A stretch of 64,000 bases of DNA. Origin: Paragonimus skrjabini miyazakii. Its lineage: Eukaryota; Platyhelminthes; Trematoda; Plagiorchiida; Troglotrematidae. The notes below the pieces were generated by a model. That model was not told the origin of the DNA, did not search any database, and saw nothing but the letters and a program-made list of their open reading frames with translations. The stretch spans positions 138,557 to 202,556 of the forward strand of contig JTDE01000267.1 of the NCBI GenBank assembly GCA_014338405.1, in the 5' to 3' direction. This document shows, piece by piece, positions 10,995 through 23,900 of the stretch (position 1 is its first letter; each line of letters starts with the position of its first letter). The translations under genes were made by a program, and so were the position numbers.

Positions 10995-12412
10995 GTAAGT
11001 GCTGGAAAAATGTTACATATCTTGCAAAAGCGCTTTTTGAGTTAAACAGATTCTTTATCCGCACCCTACTTCTGTGGGATTATTGTAGCAGTTTTGGGCA
11101 GTACCAATTTTATGTAGCAGTTAACCATAATTTTGCTCAAATTCACTGGAAGTGCACGAACAGAAAATTCTGGCCTATTTATTATTTGAATAAAATGCAA
11201 TGTCTCATTAATTTTTGTACGCAAATGTCTACCTTTGTTTAATCCCGTCGAATAAGTACGAATCACAACCTCCCTTCAGATTAGAACCATTTGATTTAAT
11301 CAATGATTTTTCTCGGTTTTGCCACCGATGTCCAATCAGTCGTTCGTAAACTTTTTCACATTTATTTGTTCCTATCACAGAATTGAAATCTTTCTGTAGA
11401 GTTGGACCGATTGCTTCCGCTGGAATGACCCATCAGCCTACCCTCCTACTCACCTTCCCAATGATCGTCTGGTTACATTCATCATTCAAAACAACCAATC
11501 GTCTACGAGAAAGGCCTTCTGTTCCGGTGCATTTATGCAAATTAGCAACTCATTTACATAGGATGCGCCGACTTTTTCCAAACTGAGTGTTTTCGTTTGG
11601 AAGCATGAGCAGTACTCTGAGGTTGAAGTCCCTCTCCATTCTGTCACTCATCTGGTGGCATGCTTAATCGCCCGTCTCGATTTTTGTAATAGTTTCTTGA
11701 ATGGTGGTCTGAACAGGAGGCAAACTACCTACACTTCCCAAAAAGTTACGATGAACATTGACCACACACAGTATTACAGGCTTGTTCAAACAGCTGTCCA
11801 CTTTCCCGTCAGTTCTTTTCACTTAGTTATCACTGATTAACAAAATAGCTTGTCATACATTATGATCGGCAAGGATTTGTTAGAAACAAGTCACTTTCTT
11901 TGGAGTAAATGATACATGGACCAGAGAGAGTTATTCAAAGTGATTTATGTTGACGACTGTTTGGACTATAAATGATGATCAGTGAAATGATGGTAAATGA
12001 AATGGTAAATGGAATAATTCAGACCTGTTTGGTAACCGACGAAATAAGTACGCGAGACAGAACAAACGATGTTTGGAAGCAGGGCAATCAATGTGTTGCC
12101 AAATATAAAGTTCACCCTATTTACCTATGGAACTTAGCTCTTTATGGAATCATGCTTTCCTATCCAAAAAAGCCTCCTTCCATGAAAAATGACTGGCCAT
12201 CAGAAGAAAAAGCAACACCCACAACAATCTAGGTGTAACCCTCACTGTAAGTTTACCTGGTCGATCTTTAGTCCGCTATGGTCACTGTTTATCTGGTGAC
12301 CATAACTGGTAGTTTTGGTAAACGTCTTTCAACCCACTGGTTTTAGGATGTTTGGAAGGTACAATGCGTCGTATATATACCTCAGTATTCTTCTTTTCGT
12401 GAAACATTTCAG
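10995..12412. other. Likely intron; no convincing exon found
   Basis: Open frames at 11383-11586 and 11972-12232 on the plus strand were examined. The first follows a usable acceptor (TTCCTATCACAG) but in the wrong phase for the preceding exon. The second has no clear splice sites. Both remain possible exons of weak support. Confidence 0.35.
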
Positions 12413-12629
12413 AGTGAGAGAAGGTGACCTTCTAAACTTGTCTTGTGGCCTGACTTGTGAGCAATCACTACGGTCAGTCGCATCATTTGTTGGCAACATG
12501 ACTAGTCGTTTCGTTCATCCCAGTGCGGAAAATTTTAGTTCTGTCGATCTCTCTTCCAGTCCGTCGTCGAACCGACGTTTGCAAGAGAAGCCAACTGGGC
12601 AAACATTTCTTTACAGTCGCTGTCATCAG
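12413..12629 (+). CDS. Candidate coding exon, serine-rich, unknown protein
   Basis: An acceptor (CGTGAAACATTTCAG, ending 12412) and a donor (CAG|GTATTT at 12630) bound an exon with one leftover base and 72 open codons, ending in phase 0. The other frames are closed early. The product starts VREGDLLNLSCGLTCEQSLR and includes a serine-rich, probably disordered patch (SSVDLSSSPSSNRRL). It may be part of the same plus-strand gene as 10601-10994, with a missing exon between. No domain recognised. Confidence 0.42.
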
Positions 12630-15539
12630 GTATTTTAGATTTACATAGTACATTCATAAATCCTACAAACTGTCAGGTAGAATATTTCAGATCATAAGTG
12701 TGGGCGGATTGCAGTCTACTTGAAAAGATCAGATTAAGTGGTGGATAAGAAAGGTTGGCACACATGCCGATCACAGTGCACGTGCTCATCCGTGTTCAGA
12801 AATCAATTTGAAGACACAGTTAAACCCACATAGTCAGCATGGTCATCGTCTCAAATGCTGACTGCTCCAGGTACAGAACTATTGATATTTCAACCTACGT
12901 TTGGGGAGACGATCTAAATGAAGATGAGAGCCTGAGTTGTAAACAACTGTCAGTTTATTATGACATTTGCATCAAACTAGTCTGAAGAGCAAACAGTGGA
13001 AGTTACTGCGCATATATTTGCAACACTGATTCATCCGTTTTAAAACACGCAAAATGTGTTCACATTAATTTAAGTAAAGGCGACAGTAAATTGCAGTGAA
13101 AAAACGTCAAGGTCAGTTTAGTAGTTTTATTTTACGGATGACCCCATCACATTTAACAAGTTGGGTTGTAAGGTTTCATTAGGCTCCTTTGGAAACAGGC
13201 ATTTTACCGTGACTTTTTGGAGCTATGTGTAAATTCACTGAATATTCCCTGATATTTCAATCGCGATTCTAAAATGCAATATAATTCGACGTGTCAAGGT
13301 CCTGTTTCATAAACTATTACTAATAATTTCGAAGGGTGGTTAGAGAGCTCAAGCTTAATATGATTTCACCCTCGTTCATTCAGTTAAAGTTTGGAAAAAA
13401 GGTCAAATTTCACAGACTACGGCGAGATTTATAAACCGGGTATATCTCTGACGCCGGAAAAGTATCTCTGAAGTTTAAGGGTCGCGAAAAGAATTTGACT
13501 GCACCATCGCAGAGTTTATCCATTCATAATGGACGATGTCAACCTTCTTCGCGAACTGAAATATTAGTCACTAAAATCGACTTTTACTTCGGATTACACC
13601 AGTGGACAGCTGCTTGTGAAAATGTAAACTACTAATTATATTTAAGAAGAATGAAACCATGGCCGTCTACATCTTTTCTAACAGGGTTGTGTGGAAATTC
13701 TATCAAAATGCGCAGACTGCGTCAAATATGAGTGAGGTTTGGTTTGTATCCGTCACATCCCCGACTAAACCTTGGTTGAACTGTACCAGCGGAGATAGCC
13801 TGGACGAAATTCGGAGGGGAGAATTTTACTAGTTCCAATCTAGTCCGGCCTATCGCTGCTTGCTGAAACGAAACAGAGACAGATCCGTTTGTGGAATACA
13901 TTTCTTGCTAAGGGTGGCCTGTGTGGAAAAGTTGTACCTGGACTCCTACTTGTTAACTAACGCAAAGTGAGGGCAAGGAAATCAAGACGACGGTGGGACC
14001 AGAACTGATTGTCCAAGATTCACACAAACTCAAATAACTGATAAGTTAGATGAACGCACATTATACTTCCATCCATTTATTGCTTGATCAATCCATCCAC
14101 TTATGAATAGAAATTAGTTTGACCATTTAAAGAAAGACCTCGATGTACTTAAACTGCTGAAGCCAGTCAGTTCGCATTGGTTCTTTTGGTGGTGTCTTCA
14201 GCCAAACATTTATATATTAAGTTAAACTGGCATCTAATTAGCCCATAGTTCCAGCAGCGCTTTCCTGCTATATGTCAGGAGACTGGGCGCGTTACAAACT
14301 AGATACCAAACTGGAATCAAGAAAGATGGCACACAAATGCCTAACTAAGCAAATGAACTGATCGGTAGTCCCAAATCGTTTATTCCGTCCGACTGATCGA
14401 AGTTAACTCGCACTGACTTACTTCTTCCCACCACTGATGACAAGCGTAAAACTTCCGTTGTTCCATACCATTTTGTCCTGTATGCTAACACTTCGCAAAA
14501 AAATCCGTTTTGTACTAACTTTTACCGTGGGCAAAATCAAACAGTAAGTCAACCATCGTCATATTCTGTTATTCAGTATCAATGCTGGCGTTTGGGTCTA
14601 TGTTTAGTTCATGTGTTTGTGAGTTTATTTTGAGGCAGGCATTTGTGTTTTGTCTTACGTAGGCTTGTCGCTATTTTCACCAATGAGTTTGTTACACGCA
14701 TCTCGACTGAGAACAAAATCGGCGATCTGTGAAAGAGAGTCCTAGTGGCTACGCCAGTGAAGGATTTAAAAATGACAGCGATTTCAGTATTATCACTCCT
14801 GGTAATTGACGTTTAACTAAATGTGTCAAGGTATCCTAGCTTCGTCATTCATATAGCTGCTCCGATTTATCCTATTCTGGGAGTGCTTGCTTCTCTACAT
14901 GCACTTCAACAACTAGTTCTGGCATAGCAATATTCTTGTTACGAATTTTGTGGATAGTATGGGAATTCTCCCACAAATTCCCACTCCAGATTCGATGAGT
15001 TACCCGATGGCAATAATTCAGAACACAACAAGCAGCGCAGTACCCCATATATTGCCACGACCGAGAAGCAAGAACAACAACAAGCGTCCTGTGTGTAGTG
15101 CGCGGAACGGAAAAGTGAAGAATTTCTACACTAGCAGAAATAGGGCATACAATTGGGTTAAACAAACATGCATTGGCAGGAGGTGAAAAATTGTACAAAA
15201 TATCAACAAAAATTAAGCTGTTCTAGGAGGTCGCTACAATAGTATCTATGAGACGAAAGGTTAACTTTTAGGACCAACCTCTGTTGCAGCAGCTCATGGA
15301 CGTACTGACGCACATGTGACCGCACGAGTAAAATTCACGCCAATGGCTTCGACGACTGATCAATTATTTCGTCAAATTTTTGACCGTGAACGTGTCTGCG
15401 AATTTCTTATTGACTGATATAAGTGGCTTGTACAACTGTTATGATCTTCTAGAATGTTCAGTGTGTGGGACCCACTCCCATTCAAATACATATCGCGCAT
15501 TTTTTAAGTCGATTTTTCATCTATGGCTGAGTAACGATA
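12630..15539. other. No recognisable gene
   Basis: Only short frames and no convincing splice-bounded exon. Overlapping frames near 14872-15198 on both strands have neither motif nor splice support. Probably intron or intergenic DNA. Confidence 0.45.
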
Positions 15540-15840
15540 TAACCAACAGACCAGGCGACTGTAGCCGTCGTCGCGCCCTCTCACCAGGCCCATCAAATGA
15601 AAAGCTGTCTAGTCTAAGTGACGCTCACTGTCCCAACTGCACACTCGCGTCCATACATTGGTCAGATCGAAAACTCTTCCACATCCGAACGCACGCACGC
15701 GCGCTGTCACCTTCCGTACACTCCGTCAATCGGAACGCTCCAATTAGATGTGATTCAGTGCGGTCGATACACAGGCACACATGACGCGGTTGGACCCGGA
15801 TCGGAATAGAGAACAGGACAGGACAGGAAACGGTTCAGAC
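15540..15840. other. GC- and CpG-richer patch with short tandem motifs
   Basis: This patch is noticeably richer in G+C and CpG than its surroundings. It includes a run of ACGCACGCACGCGCGC near 15690 and a threefold GGACA-type tandem at about 15807-15828. It holds part of a 134-codon plus-strand frame (15380-15784), which looks like chance: no motif, mixed composition, no splice sites. The patch may be part of an old repeat or a regulatory island. Confidence 0.35.
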
Positions 15841-18800
15841 GTGCGCCACTGCATTGGGTTTGTACGCTAGTCCCAAACAATTGATTTAACCTTTTCATTG
15901 ACTGTAATCGAGATATCGTTATTTGTTAGTGGGTACTCAAGCTATTACGGTTGAGTTTCACAACACGACTTAAGACTGCTAGACTGTCACTGTTTGCAGC
16001 TGTTAAGACTATTAGAAGACTATTAGAGCGAAATGTGCTCGAGAGATACATTGTGCAAAAGACTGTTTTTGACTTCTCTGTTCAAATTTGTTACGGGAAA
16101 AGGTTGCTTTGCTAAACTCAGAATAATTGGACTTACTATGGGGTAGCTTTCGAGCTTTGTTATGTATCGTCTGTAAACTGAGCACCCTTCACACATTATT
16201 GAAGGTACCTCGTCCAAATAGACTTATTGGCTCTTTTGAAGAAGAAACGCACCTCACTTCCGGTCATGAGAGATCTCAGCATTAGTGTACATCATTGCCC
16301 CTACAAAGATTAAAATTCCGATCCACGCTCATGTGAAGGAGCTGTACTGAACATAACGTTGACGACCTCACACCAGTCTCTGCAAGCTATTACACTTAGA
16401 ATTCAAGCTCACGTCGTTGCTATTTTAACAACGCTGTCCCAGAGGGTTACGTTCAATATATGAAGTCAAAGGCCTTTAATAGCTCTGGTTCCCCTACTGG
16501 TTTTGTTCATAAATGTCCCAGTGTTTCCAATTACAATGACAAAACTTTATTTAGTCTCTTAGTATTTTACTAAAGACAGGTGGCGTTATACCTTCGTGGG
16601 TTCCCTCTTGACGGTGCAGGAATCTCACGCTGCTTCGTGTAAAGAGTACGAAGGCATGCGAGAGGTAACATCAAAGACTAAATCATAACATCATACTTAA
16701 TCGGATCGAAGCAAATTAGAACACGTTTATCGAAACATAAGCTTACTTGGTTTCATCTACAGTATTTTTTGGAAAGTGCACTGGATCCTTTGAACTAATG
16801 CGAAAACCTTCACGATTGAAAAAGCAATCAGCGACACGAAACGTCAAGAAATCAGTGACTGTTTCAGAGATTTTAAACTGTACACTTTGATCATGACGGC
16901 TCCACACTTCAGACGATTATCCGCTGACTGATTTTTGACGGTTTATATTATCGTGGTTCAAGATGATGTATGACACGTTCTGTACTGGCATAAGCGGCAG
17001 AATATTAGAAAATCAGGGCCACTAAACCAAAGATGTGGATTGGCTTGCTTGCTATCAAAGCATCAGGAACAGTGAGAAGTCCATTCAAACACTTTTCGAT
17101 AGCTTTACGTAGGCTGTTGTAGAAAGCAGTACAGCACATTAATTTGTGAAACGAACAGGTGTCTTCCTTGGCTGGTTACTGCAGTTTATTTACACACTTT
17201 ATATAAGGGAATGGCCAAATCCAGGTCAATGATTTGGAAGTTGTCACGGTCACCAAGTGATAGCATTTATCAAAGTGTTATTGGGAAGTTCTCTTGGTCA
17301 TGAGACACAAGTGATCTAAATTAAAGTACTTGCTCAGCATGAGTTACCAATTTTGACGCCTATAGATAATTTTATCGACTATGTCAGTTTCAAACCAAAG
17401 TTGTCGGAAGACGAGAGGAAATTGGGAATGGTATTGTAGCATCTTAGGCGCACATTTTACATTAAAACCTACTTCGATGCTTTTAGAAATGTAGAAGTAC
17501 TTTAAAATATTCGCGATTACTTCACACCTTAGTCGCTACTTGACGTGGTTGATTTTGATTATGTCTATAAATTTACGACCTCCCATAAGGAACAAAAATT
17601 ATTACAAACAGAGAATTCAGAAAACACTGACATCAATTAAACCGAAATAATTCATAAAATAATCTGCTTGAGTTCAGCAGTTCTGATAAACCTAATGTAG
17701 AAAAAAGTTTGTTTTTCCTGCATACACTGAAATACTAAGTAATTTTGCTTGTCCGCAATGTTCTGTCGCATTCTTCTGTGACTGCCTGGCTCAAATGTCT
17801 CAACTGACTGAGAAGCTGCTCTTAGATTTGAATTCAGTTCAGTGTATGTTTGTCAGAACCCCTGCTACTCACAGTTAATGAATTACACGTCTTGATGAGC
17901 ATGTGATGTGTTCTGCAGTACGGCGAATCTGACGTTTACACTGGCTAAATGTTGTTTTCTGACTTAAATAATTCTTTTATCTTTGTTTGTCCCAAGAACG
18001 AGAGGAAATATTCATCTGCTGAGTATCCGACAGTGATGTTGGTACCGGCTGGATTAGCAAGATAAATGATAGCCACAAGGAAGTACGGCAACCTCCGAAG
18101 GTGGAAAACTCATGTCACTTAGATTTGTTGGGGCTGACTTCATCAGGTTTGCTGCGGGTTAATGCCACCTCGTTAAACACTTCTTGTCGAAATAATCAAT
18201 AAAATCTCAATATATTGAAGACCCTAACCGAGGAAATGCAGTTTGTGACGACAGCGATTTGAATAGACGAAATGTGCTGCTTTTAGTGAATAGGTACATA
18301 CTAAATGTACACTCTGGTTTGTATATTCTTGGTTCAGTTTGTATTTATTGACAGATCGAAAGGTCTGTTGACAACATTCATCTTGTGATAAAATCAGCAA
18401 ATCCCGATATTTATGCGCAAAATCTGGTTCAGTATACGTACGTACACATTTCATCTACTTCTGCGCTACATAAAACTGATAACATTTCGAATTTTACCTG
18501 AAAAAGTTACGAATGTAACTGAAAAGCATAATACGTAAAGCCAAGCCTAGGAATGACGTGAGTCAACATCGACGTTTTCTAAAATGAACCGCGGGTTTTT
18601 AAAGATAACTTTTCATCTCTAACATCCTTTTAGTTTTGAGGCGTGCACAAGTAGAAAAATTAGTGTGCCTATTTCCTCTGTACTTTCTGACTGCTAGTGT
18701 GACAGAGTAGCAATTTCATACTAAAAATGGGGGTGCCTTCAAATGTGCGTTCACTTCCGTATATATTTTCCCTTCTCGTGCAAACTACACCAAAAATGCT

Positions 18801-19886
18801 CTTGTACTTTTCATCACTCTAAAAATGAATTTTGGTTAACATATTCTCAAACTTTCCACACAAGGGACTTAGCATTTTTCTTTCTGAGCCTAGCAACATT
18901 TTGAATCAGCTACCCAGCTTCATGTCCTTGGAAAGAATTTTATCCGCTTAGGAACTTACAACAATGAGATCTATTTGATCAGCTGGCATTACGGCACTTC
19001 GTGTCACCGACAAAAGTTTAGAGTTGGCGCAATTTGTACTGGACTTCCGTCCCGTAGTTATGACAGCTCACCTTACGGCGCATGTCCGTCTTAAAGGTTT
19101 ACACCCATGTTGACAGATGGTTATTAGCAACACTCAGTTCCAGCTCTAGAGTGTGCGTAACTTTACAAGTCGCAAATAGAAGAGTTTGGTACTGTGACAC
19201 TCGTAATGTCTCGCAGTGCTCTGTGAAAACAACTCGCCGTTGTATGAATTATCAAGACACACTTTTCAACTAAACTGATAAGTCGTTATACCGTCAGGTC
19301 TCCTTTGAAGAAAACAGATATTTGACTGAATTTTCTTCATAAAAAGTACCGAAGGCAGCAATTAAGTTGTGCAGAAAACTATTATTCTGCGGAATTTGTA
19401 TTTTCTTTAAATGATACTGTTCACTTGTTTACGACCTCTCGGTCTATGGCGAGGTTTGGTGTTTTCTGGCGATTACTAGTCAAAAGTGAGACACCATTCA
19501 CAACAGATGGCAGCTCACGCTATCCCATGGAGTTTTAATACAATGTAACTCGAAAGGAACAAAATGCACGAGTTTATTTCATCTCGGATATAACCGAATT
19601 ATCACATTCACCCACTCGGACAGTAGCTCGTGATTATTGTTAAGATTGTCTCCGGGTCTGAGATGCTTGTAACTGCATGACATGTTGTTTGATTGACTCC
19701 AGTGTGATACCAACTGACCGCTGGTTCAATAAGCCTATTGGAAAAAGCCGTGTTCTGAATATAAACATATATTACTTCATTCTTCCACAAGATGTGATCC
19801 TTAACGTATACAGATATCTATGTGAAGCTGACAGCTAACACAGCGTGATTTATAACTTGCGTATTTCAACGATCCTTAAACGTAGG
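15841..19886. other. No recognisable gene
   Basis: AT-rich, with frames no longer than 76 codons. A 76-codon minus-strand frame at 18224-18454 begins with ATG and is cysteine-containing, but it has no further support. Nothing else identified. Confidence 0.45.
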
Positions 19887-20123
19887 TCACCGCGTCGACC
19901 TTTTCAGGATGTTTTGAATGACACATAAGCAGAAGCAGTTGGGGGTCCTGTGCAGCACCAATTGAACTCTCGTGCGTAAACGCATGAAACAGTTGTCATT
20001 GCCAATGTGACAAGACACAACTGAACCACTACGAACATGATGACATATTCTGGTGTGAACTTTCGTATTCTGTTCATCGTCAGTAGTAATAATATTTTTC
20101 AGAGCAACCTTGGGACGTTTACC
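19887..20123 (-). CDS. Candidate coding exon, Cys/His-containing, unknown protein
   Basis: On the minus strand a tract ending TTTTTTTGCCCAG precedes 20123, and the frame from there stays open for 78 codons to a stop at 19887. The product starts GKRPKVALKNIITTDDEQNT and contains clustered Cys and His (ICHHV, VSCHIGNDNC). Only phase 0 is open. Whether this is a last exon or continues beyond a weak donor (AAAAG|GTCGAC) is unclear. It may share a gene with 20777-20958, but the phases do not join directly. Confidence 0.28.
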   Translation of the reverse strand, partial: GKRPKVALKNIITTDDEQNTKVHTRICHHVRSGSVVSCHIGNDNCFMRLRTRVQLVLHRTPNCFCLCVIQNILKRSTR

Positions 20124-20776
20124 CTGGGCAAAAAAATTTACTTGAGTAATGCCGGGGAATATTAGTACATTGCAGCAAATGCAAAAATTTTTGACGCTGG
20201 AAGACAAACACTTGTAAAATGTGGCGTAATATCGTCTACATCATTTTTGCTAGATTTTTGTCACACATCCACCGAACGTTCTCTGTTCAAAAATCGTCTT
20301 TCTTGAATGTGAGGGAAACAATGTACGATCCCCGTAACCATTTACAGCTAGTGAATATTTCTGTTCACTTCAAGTAATCCAAACGTTTTCGCTGATTGCA
20401 TCTTCTTAAGAATTGAGTTATTCCAACTTTCTGAGGCTTCCTCTTTCTCAGCACTTCAGTAGCAATCGTTTTCATCTTGACTGGTTTTGAAAAATGAGAA
20501 ATAAATGAATATACAGACCTTCTAAGTGCTCCTAATTACTGAACTGAATACTAATATGTTGGCAGTAACAAAAATTACTTGCTAATAATTTCACATTGCC
20601 TTGTCCGTCAGAATGAGCCATATGAGTGCCTAGCATTAGAACAATTTGCCATTAACGAGAATATTTTCTCCTTCTAGGGTTTCAAATAAAGGTAAACTCA
20701 GCTTTAAACCTAGAACGTTCTTACTTTCCAAAAATCAGGGATTCTGATTATTAATCACTAAAGAGCCACATTTTAC

Positions 20777-20958
20777 CTCGTGTACTTGGAGCAAAAGGAA
20801 CCGTTAGTCTATCCATGAAATACATGGCAATGTTTTTCTTATCTTGCCGCATAGCATTTTCTCGCTTTAGTTCATGTGAGAGTACAAACGGATGTCGTCG
20901 CAGTTGAGTATTCTCAATCAGATATTCTTTGTATACACCGACATTTGCCGCAATAGAT
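20777..20958 (-). CDS. Candidate coding exon, basic helical segment, unknown protein
   Basis: The minus-strand frame spanning 21002-20751 is open for 83 codons. A donor (CACGAG|GTAAAA) sits at 20777/20776 and a possible, poorly pyrimidine-rich acceptor (ATTAAAAG) at 20959. The product is strikingly protein-like: VYKEYLIENTQLRRHPF, then ELKRENAMRQDKKNIAMYF, charged and likely helical. The opposite strand also shows donor-like sites here (CCAG|GTAATC and CAAG|GTGAGA), so the strand is not certain. No domain recognised. Confidence 0.33.
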
Positions 20959-23900
20959 CTTTTAATCCAGGTAATCGACATCACAGCTATTTCACTCGTC
21001 AAGGTGAGAGGGTTGATCGTTACACTTTCATGATTAAACTTGAACTTATTATGACCTTGAACAAAGCTCTTGAAACATTACTATCAATAGGGGAATGTAC
21101 GCTGAAAAGGTCTATGTGTTTGAGGTGAGTAACATACTAATGCTATGTTATTTCTATAAAAAAATATGCAGTTCATCTGCAATTGAGTTCCAACTTGCTT
21201 TACATTGTATTAGCCCGGATGTACAGAAGATGCCTCGAATGACAGCCTGCACTGAATACAACAGCCACGGCTCGATAGGTTAATTTTAGTGCTACTTGAC
21301 GATCACATTCGAACTGACATTCCACGACTAGCTTCAACTTTATTTGAACTCATCTGATATAGTCTTAATGGTGGATCGAGCGCAACGTATTGGACCTATT
21401 GGACCATAAGATTAGACACTAAAGTCTTGTTTTTGAGCGAAGCGTGCTTTTTGAATGCTGTGGTCATCAGACATCGAGATGAAAATTTTAGACTTTGTGT
21501 AGTGGTAACAAATCACCCTCATATTAGCGCAGCGCAATACAAGGTGAAAAGGCAAAATAACTATGCAACATTCAAATAGCGATTAGCACTTTTTAATACG
21601 GGAACTTTCAAGTGGATATTACACTTCACATTTGATGCAAACACGTTTGTGAAACTATCACTAAGTTCTAGCGTGATTCTTTAGCTTGTATATTAGGTTT
21701 GATAAGGACAGTTCTACTCTATGGTAGAGCTGAATAGACGGTGGATCTAGTATGCTAATTTTCTATCAGACCCCCGAATTTTAAGTTTGTCTGCAGTTAA
21801 GGTTACCGGTTGTTTAATCTTCTGGGAACACTTTCAATATAGTATTTCTGCAAGGCGTTTTGCATTTGTCTTCAAAGCTTCGATTGCTGTTCAAAAATTT
21901 TCGTTTGTAACAAAAATTCCCATCATCACAAATATAATAACATTGGTAACTTATTTGTTGCTTATTTGTTAAAAAGCCTTGACAGTTTACATCTTAAGAA
22001 TCTACTCAACTTTCGATTGAGGACCGGCAGAATTGCTTTAATTAATCAATTTTTGAACATGTAAGTTAGTTCCAAAATGTTAATCTATGTAGGACACAAG
22101 AACTACTATTCGGTGACGATGCAGTTATCTTTACTACATGCACAACGACTAATTGAACTATTTCCTTGAAAAATTTTACTTTCCGTTTTTGTTTATTAAG
22201 ACATTGCCAAGATGCCTTGGTCATAAAAGACATGTCCAGTTGCGTGAAAATCATGCGAAGTTATTTATTACAAAGCTATTTATGTACAGAAGCTTTTCAC
22301 TGTCACTTAAACTTTTATGCAATCATCACTCTTATCTGCCAGTCAATGTCACATATAGATTCCTCGTTGAACTCATTGATCTCGAGATAATAACAAAAAA
22401 TACCGCCTGCCCTGATTCTGTAAGATATTTACAACAGATGACCACTCTCGTACCTTAGCTGCTGCACCACTCGAAGTGTCGTAGGAACTGTGATTGCGTT
22501 CAAACCGTCTGAAGCACAAAGTATAGAAACAACCCCCGGTGGTCTGTAGTTAGCAGTTGACGTTCATAACATGTACCTAGGAGTTCATGGAGTTACATCA
22601 GCACTACCGGATTCATAGCTCATAAACGGCTGGCGACAACAACGCACGTAGAATAAAAATCGGCATTTCTGTAGTTCCAGTACTGAACAGGCCTCGACGA
22701 ATAGAGGAAAATGAAACTGTGCAGCTGTTAGTTTCAGATAGAAGGTATAACTTGAAGGGGTGGTGGTTTAGTCAGCTGTTATAATGTTCATTACTAAGTG
22801 GTTTAGGTGGTTAGTGAGACTAAACAAAGTTGAGCAAGCAGTTTCATGTTCCGCTTAGTTTCTTTAATACTGAGATAAGCATCTAGATATCAGTCAGTTA
22901 TCGTCATCGAAAAATCGTACTCTAACAGTTCGCTTCAATAGTTGCAATAAGATGATTAAGTTCTAAGGTAAACAATTATTATTCTTTTTGTTGGCGTGTT
23001 AGTAACAACAGAGTTTATATGTATATCAAATCGTGTGCTGTCTAAAGCAGTTTGGCCCGCCTAATAACTGTAGACAACGAACTTACGCTGAATGTCGGAT
23101 AAGTGTGCTATAAACTTTGCTTTTAATGGGTTGCAAACGTCCACTTTCAAGTTACTACGGGCCATATAATCAAAATCACCCATCGCAATACAGTCCTTGG
23201 TTTAGACGTCAACGTTGATCGGTTAATGGAAAATATGGTCTAGCTTTACACTCATCACCTACGAGTTTATAGTGAGAGGAGGTGCTTCAGTCGGAGAGAG
23301 AAACGTTTGGTGTGGGTACGAAGTTATTTTGAATAAATAGCAAGGCAGTGTTTAGTTATGTACACATCTCTAGGCTTCAAGTAGAATTAGGTTATCACAT
23401 GGATAACCTATTGGTTTGTCTGTTAAATAGCGGTGACATTTACGACGTTAAGGCTTATTTATTTCGATGATATTGCAATAATGTTCAATTTTTGACTAGT
23501 GTTTGATGCAGACTAGAACAAAGAAAACCTCACGAGCTTCATTACAGTTGCAAATATAGCGTGTGTGTTCCAAAGCCTGGGTAACATTGGGGGAGCCAAT
23601 AAAATGTGTAGTTAGACAGCTTGACACGTTAGATAATGTGATGAATAGACACTAGTCGAAAAACCGATTATCGGATGTATCGTGAGTGTGCTGATTTTCA
23701 CATAGCATTGTCACGTATGCTGTGTACTAAATGGAAAAATCCGTCACTCTGGGTTAGTCATTCTGGGGTAGTTGGTGTCATTTTTAACATACCTCAGTAA
23801 GACTGCCCTGTACTCATGTCTTTCGCATACTAGCGTAAAAGTCTAAACTGAGGTAGTTAACATATTAACTCGTCAGCATAGCCATCCGCGATTAACGTTT

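Noticed and set aside
15380..15784. 134-codon plus-strand open frame
   Set aside because: About one frame this long is expected by chance in this much DNA of this composition. It has no motif, no splice boundaries and spans a composition change.
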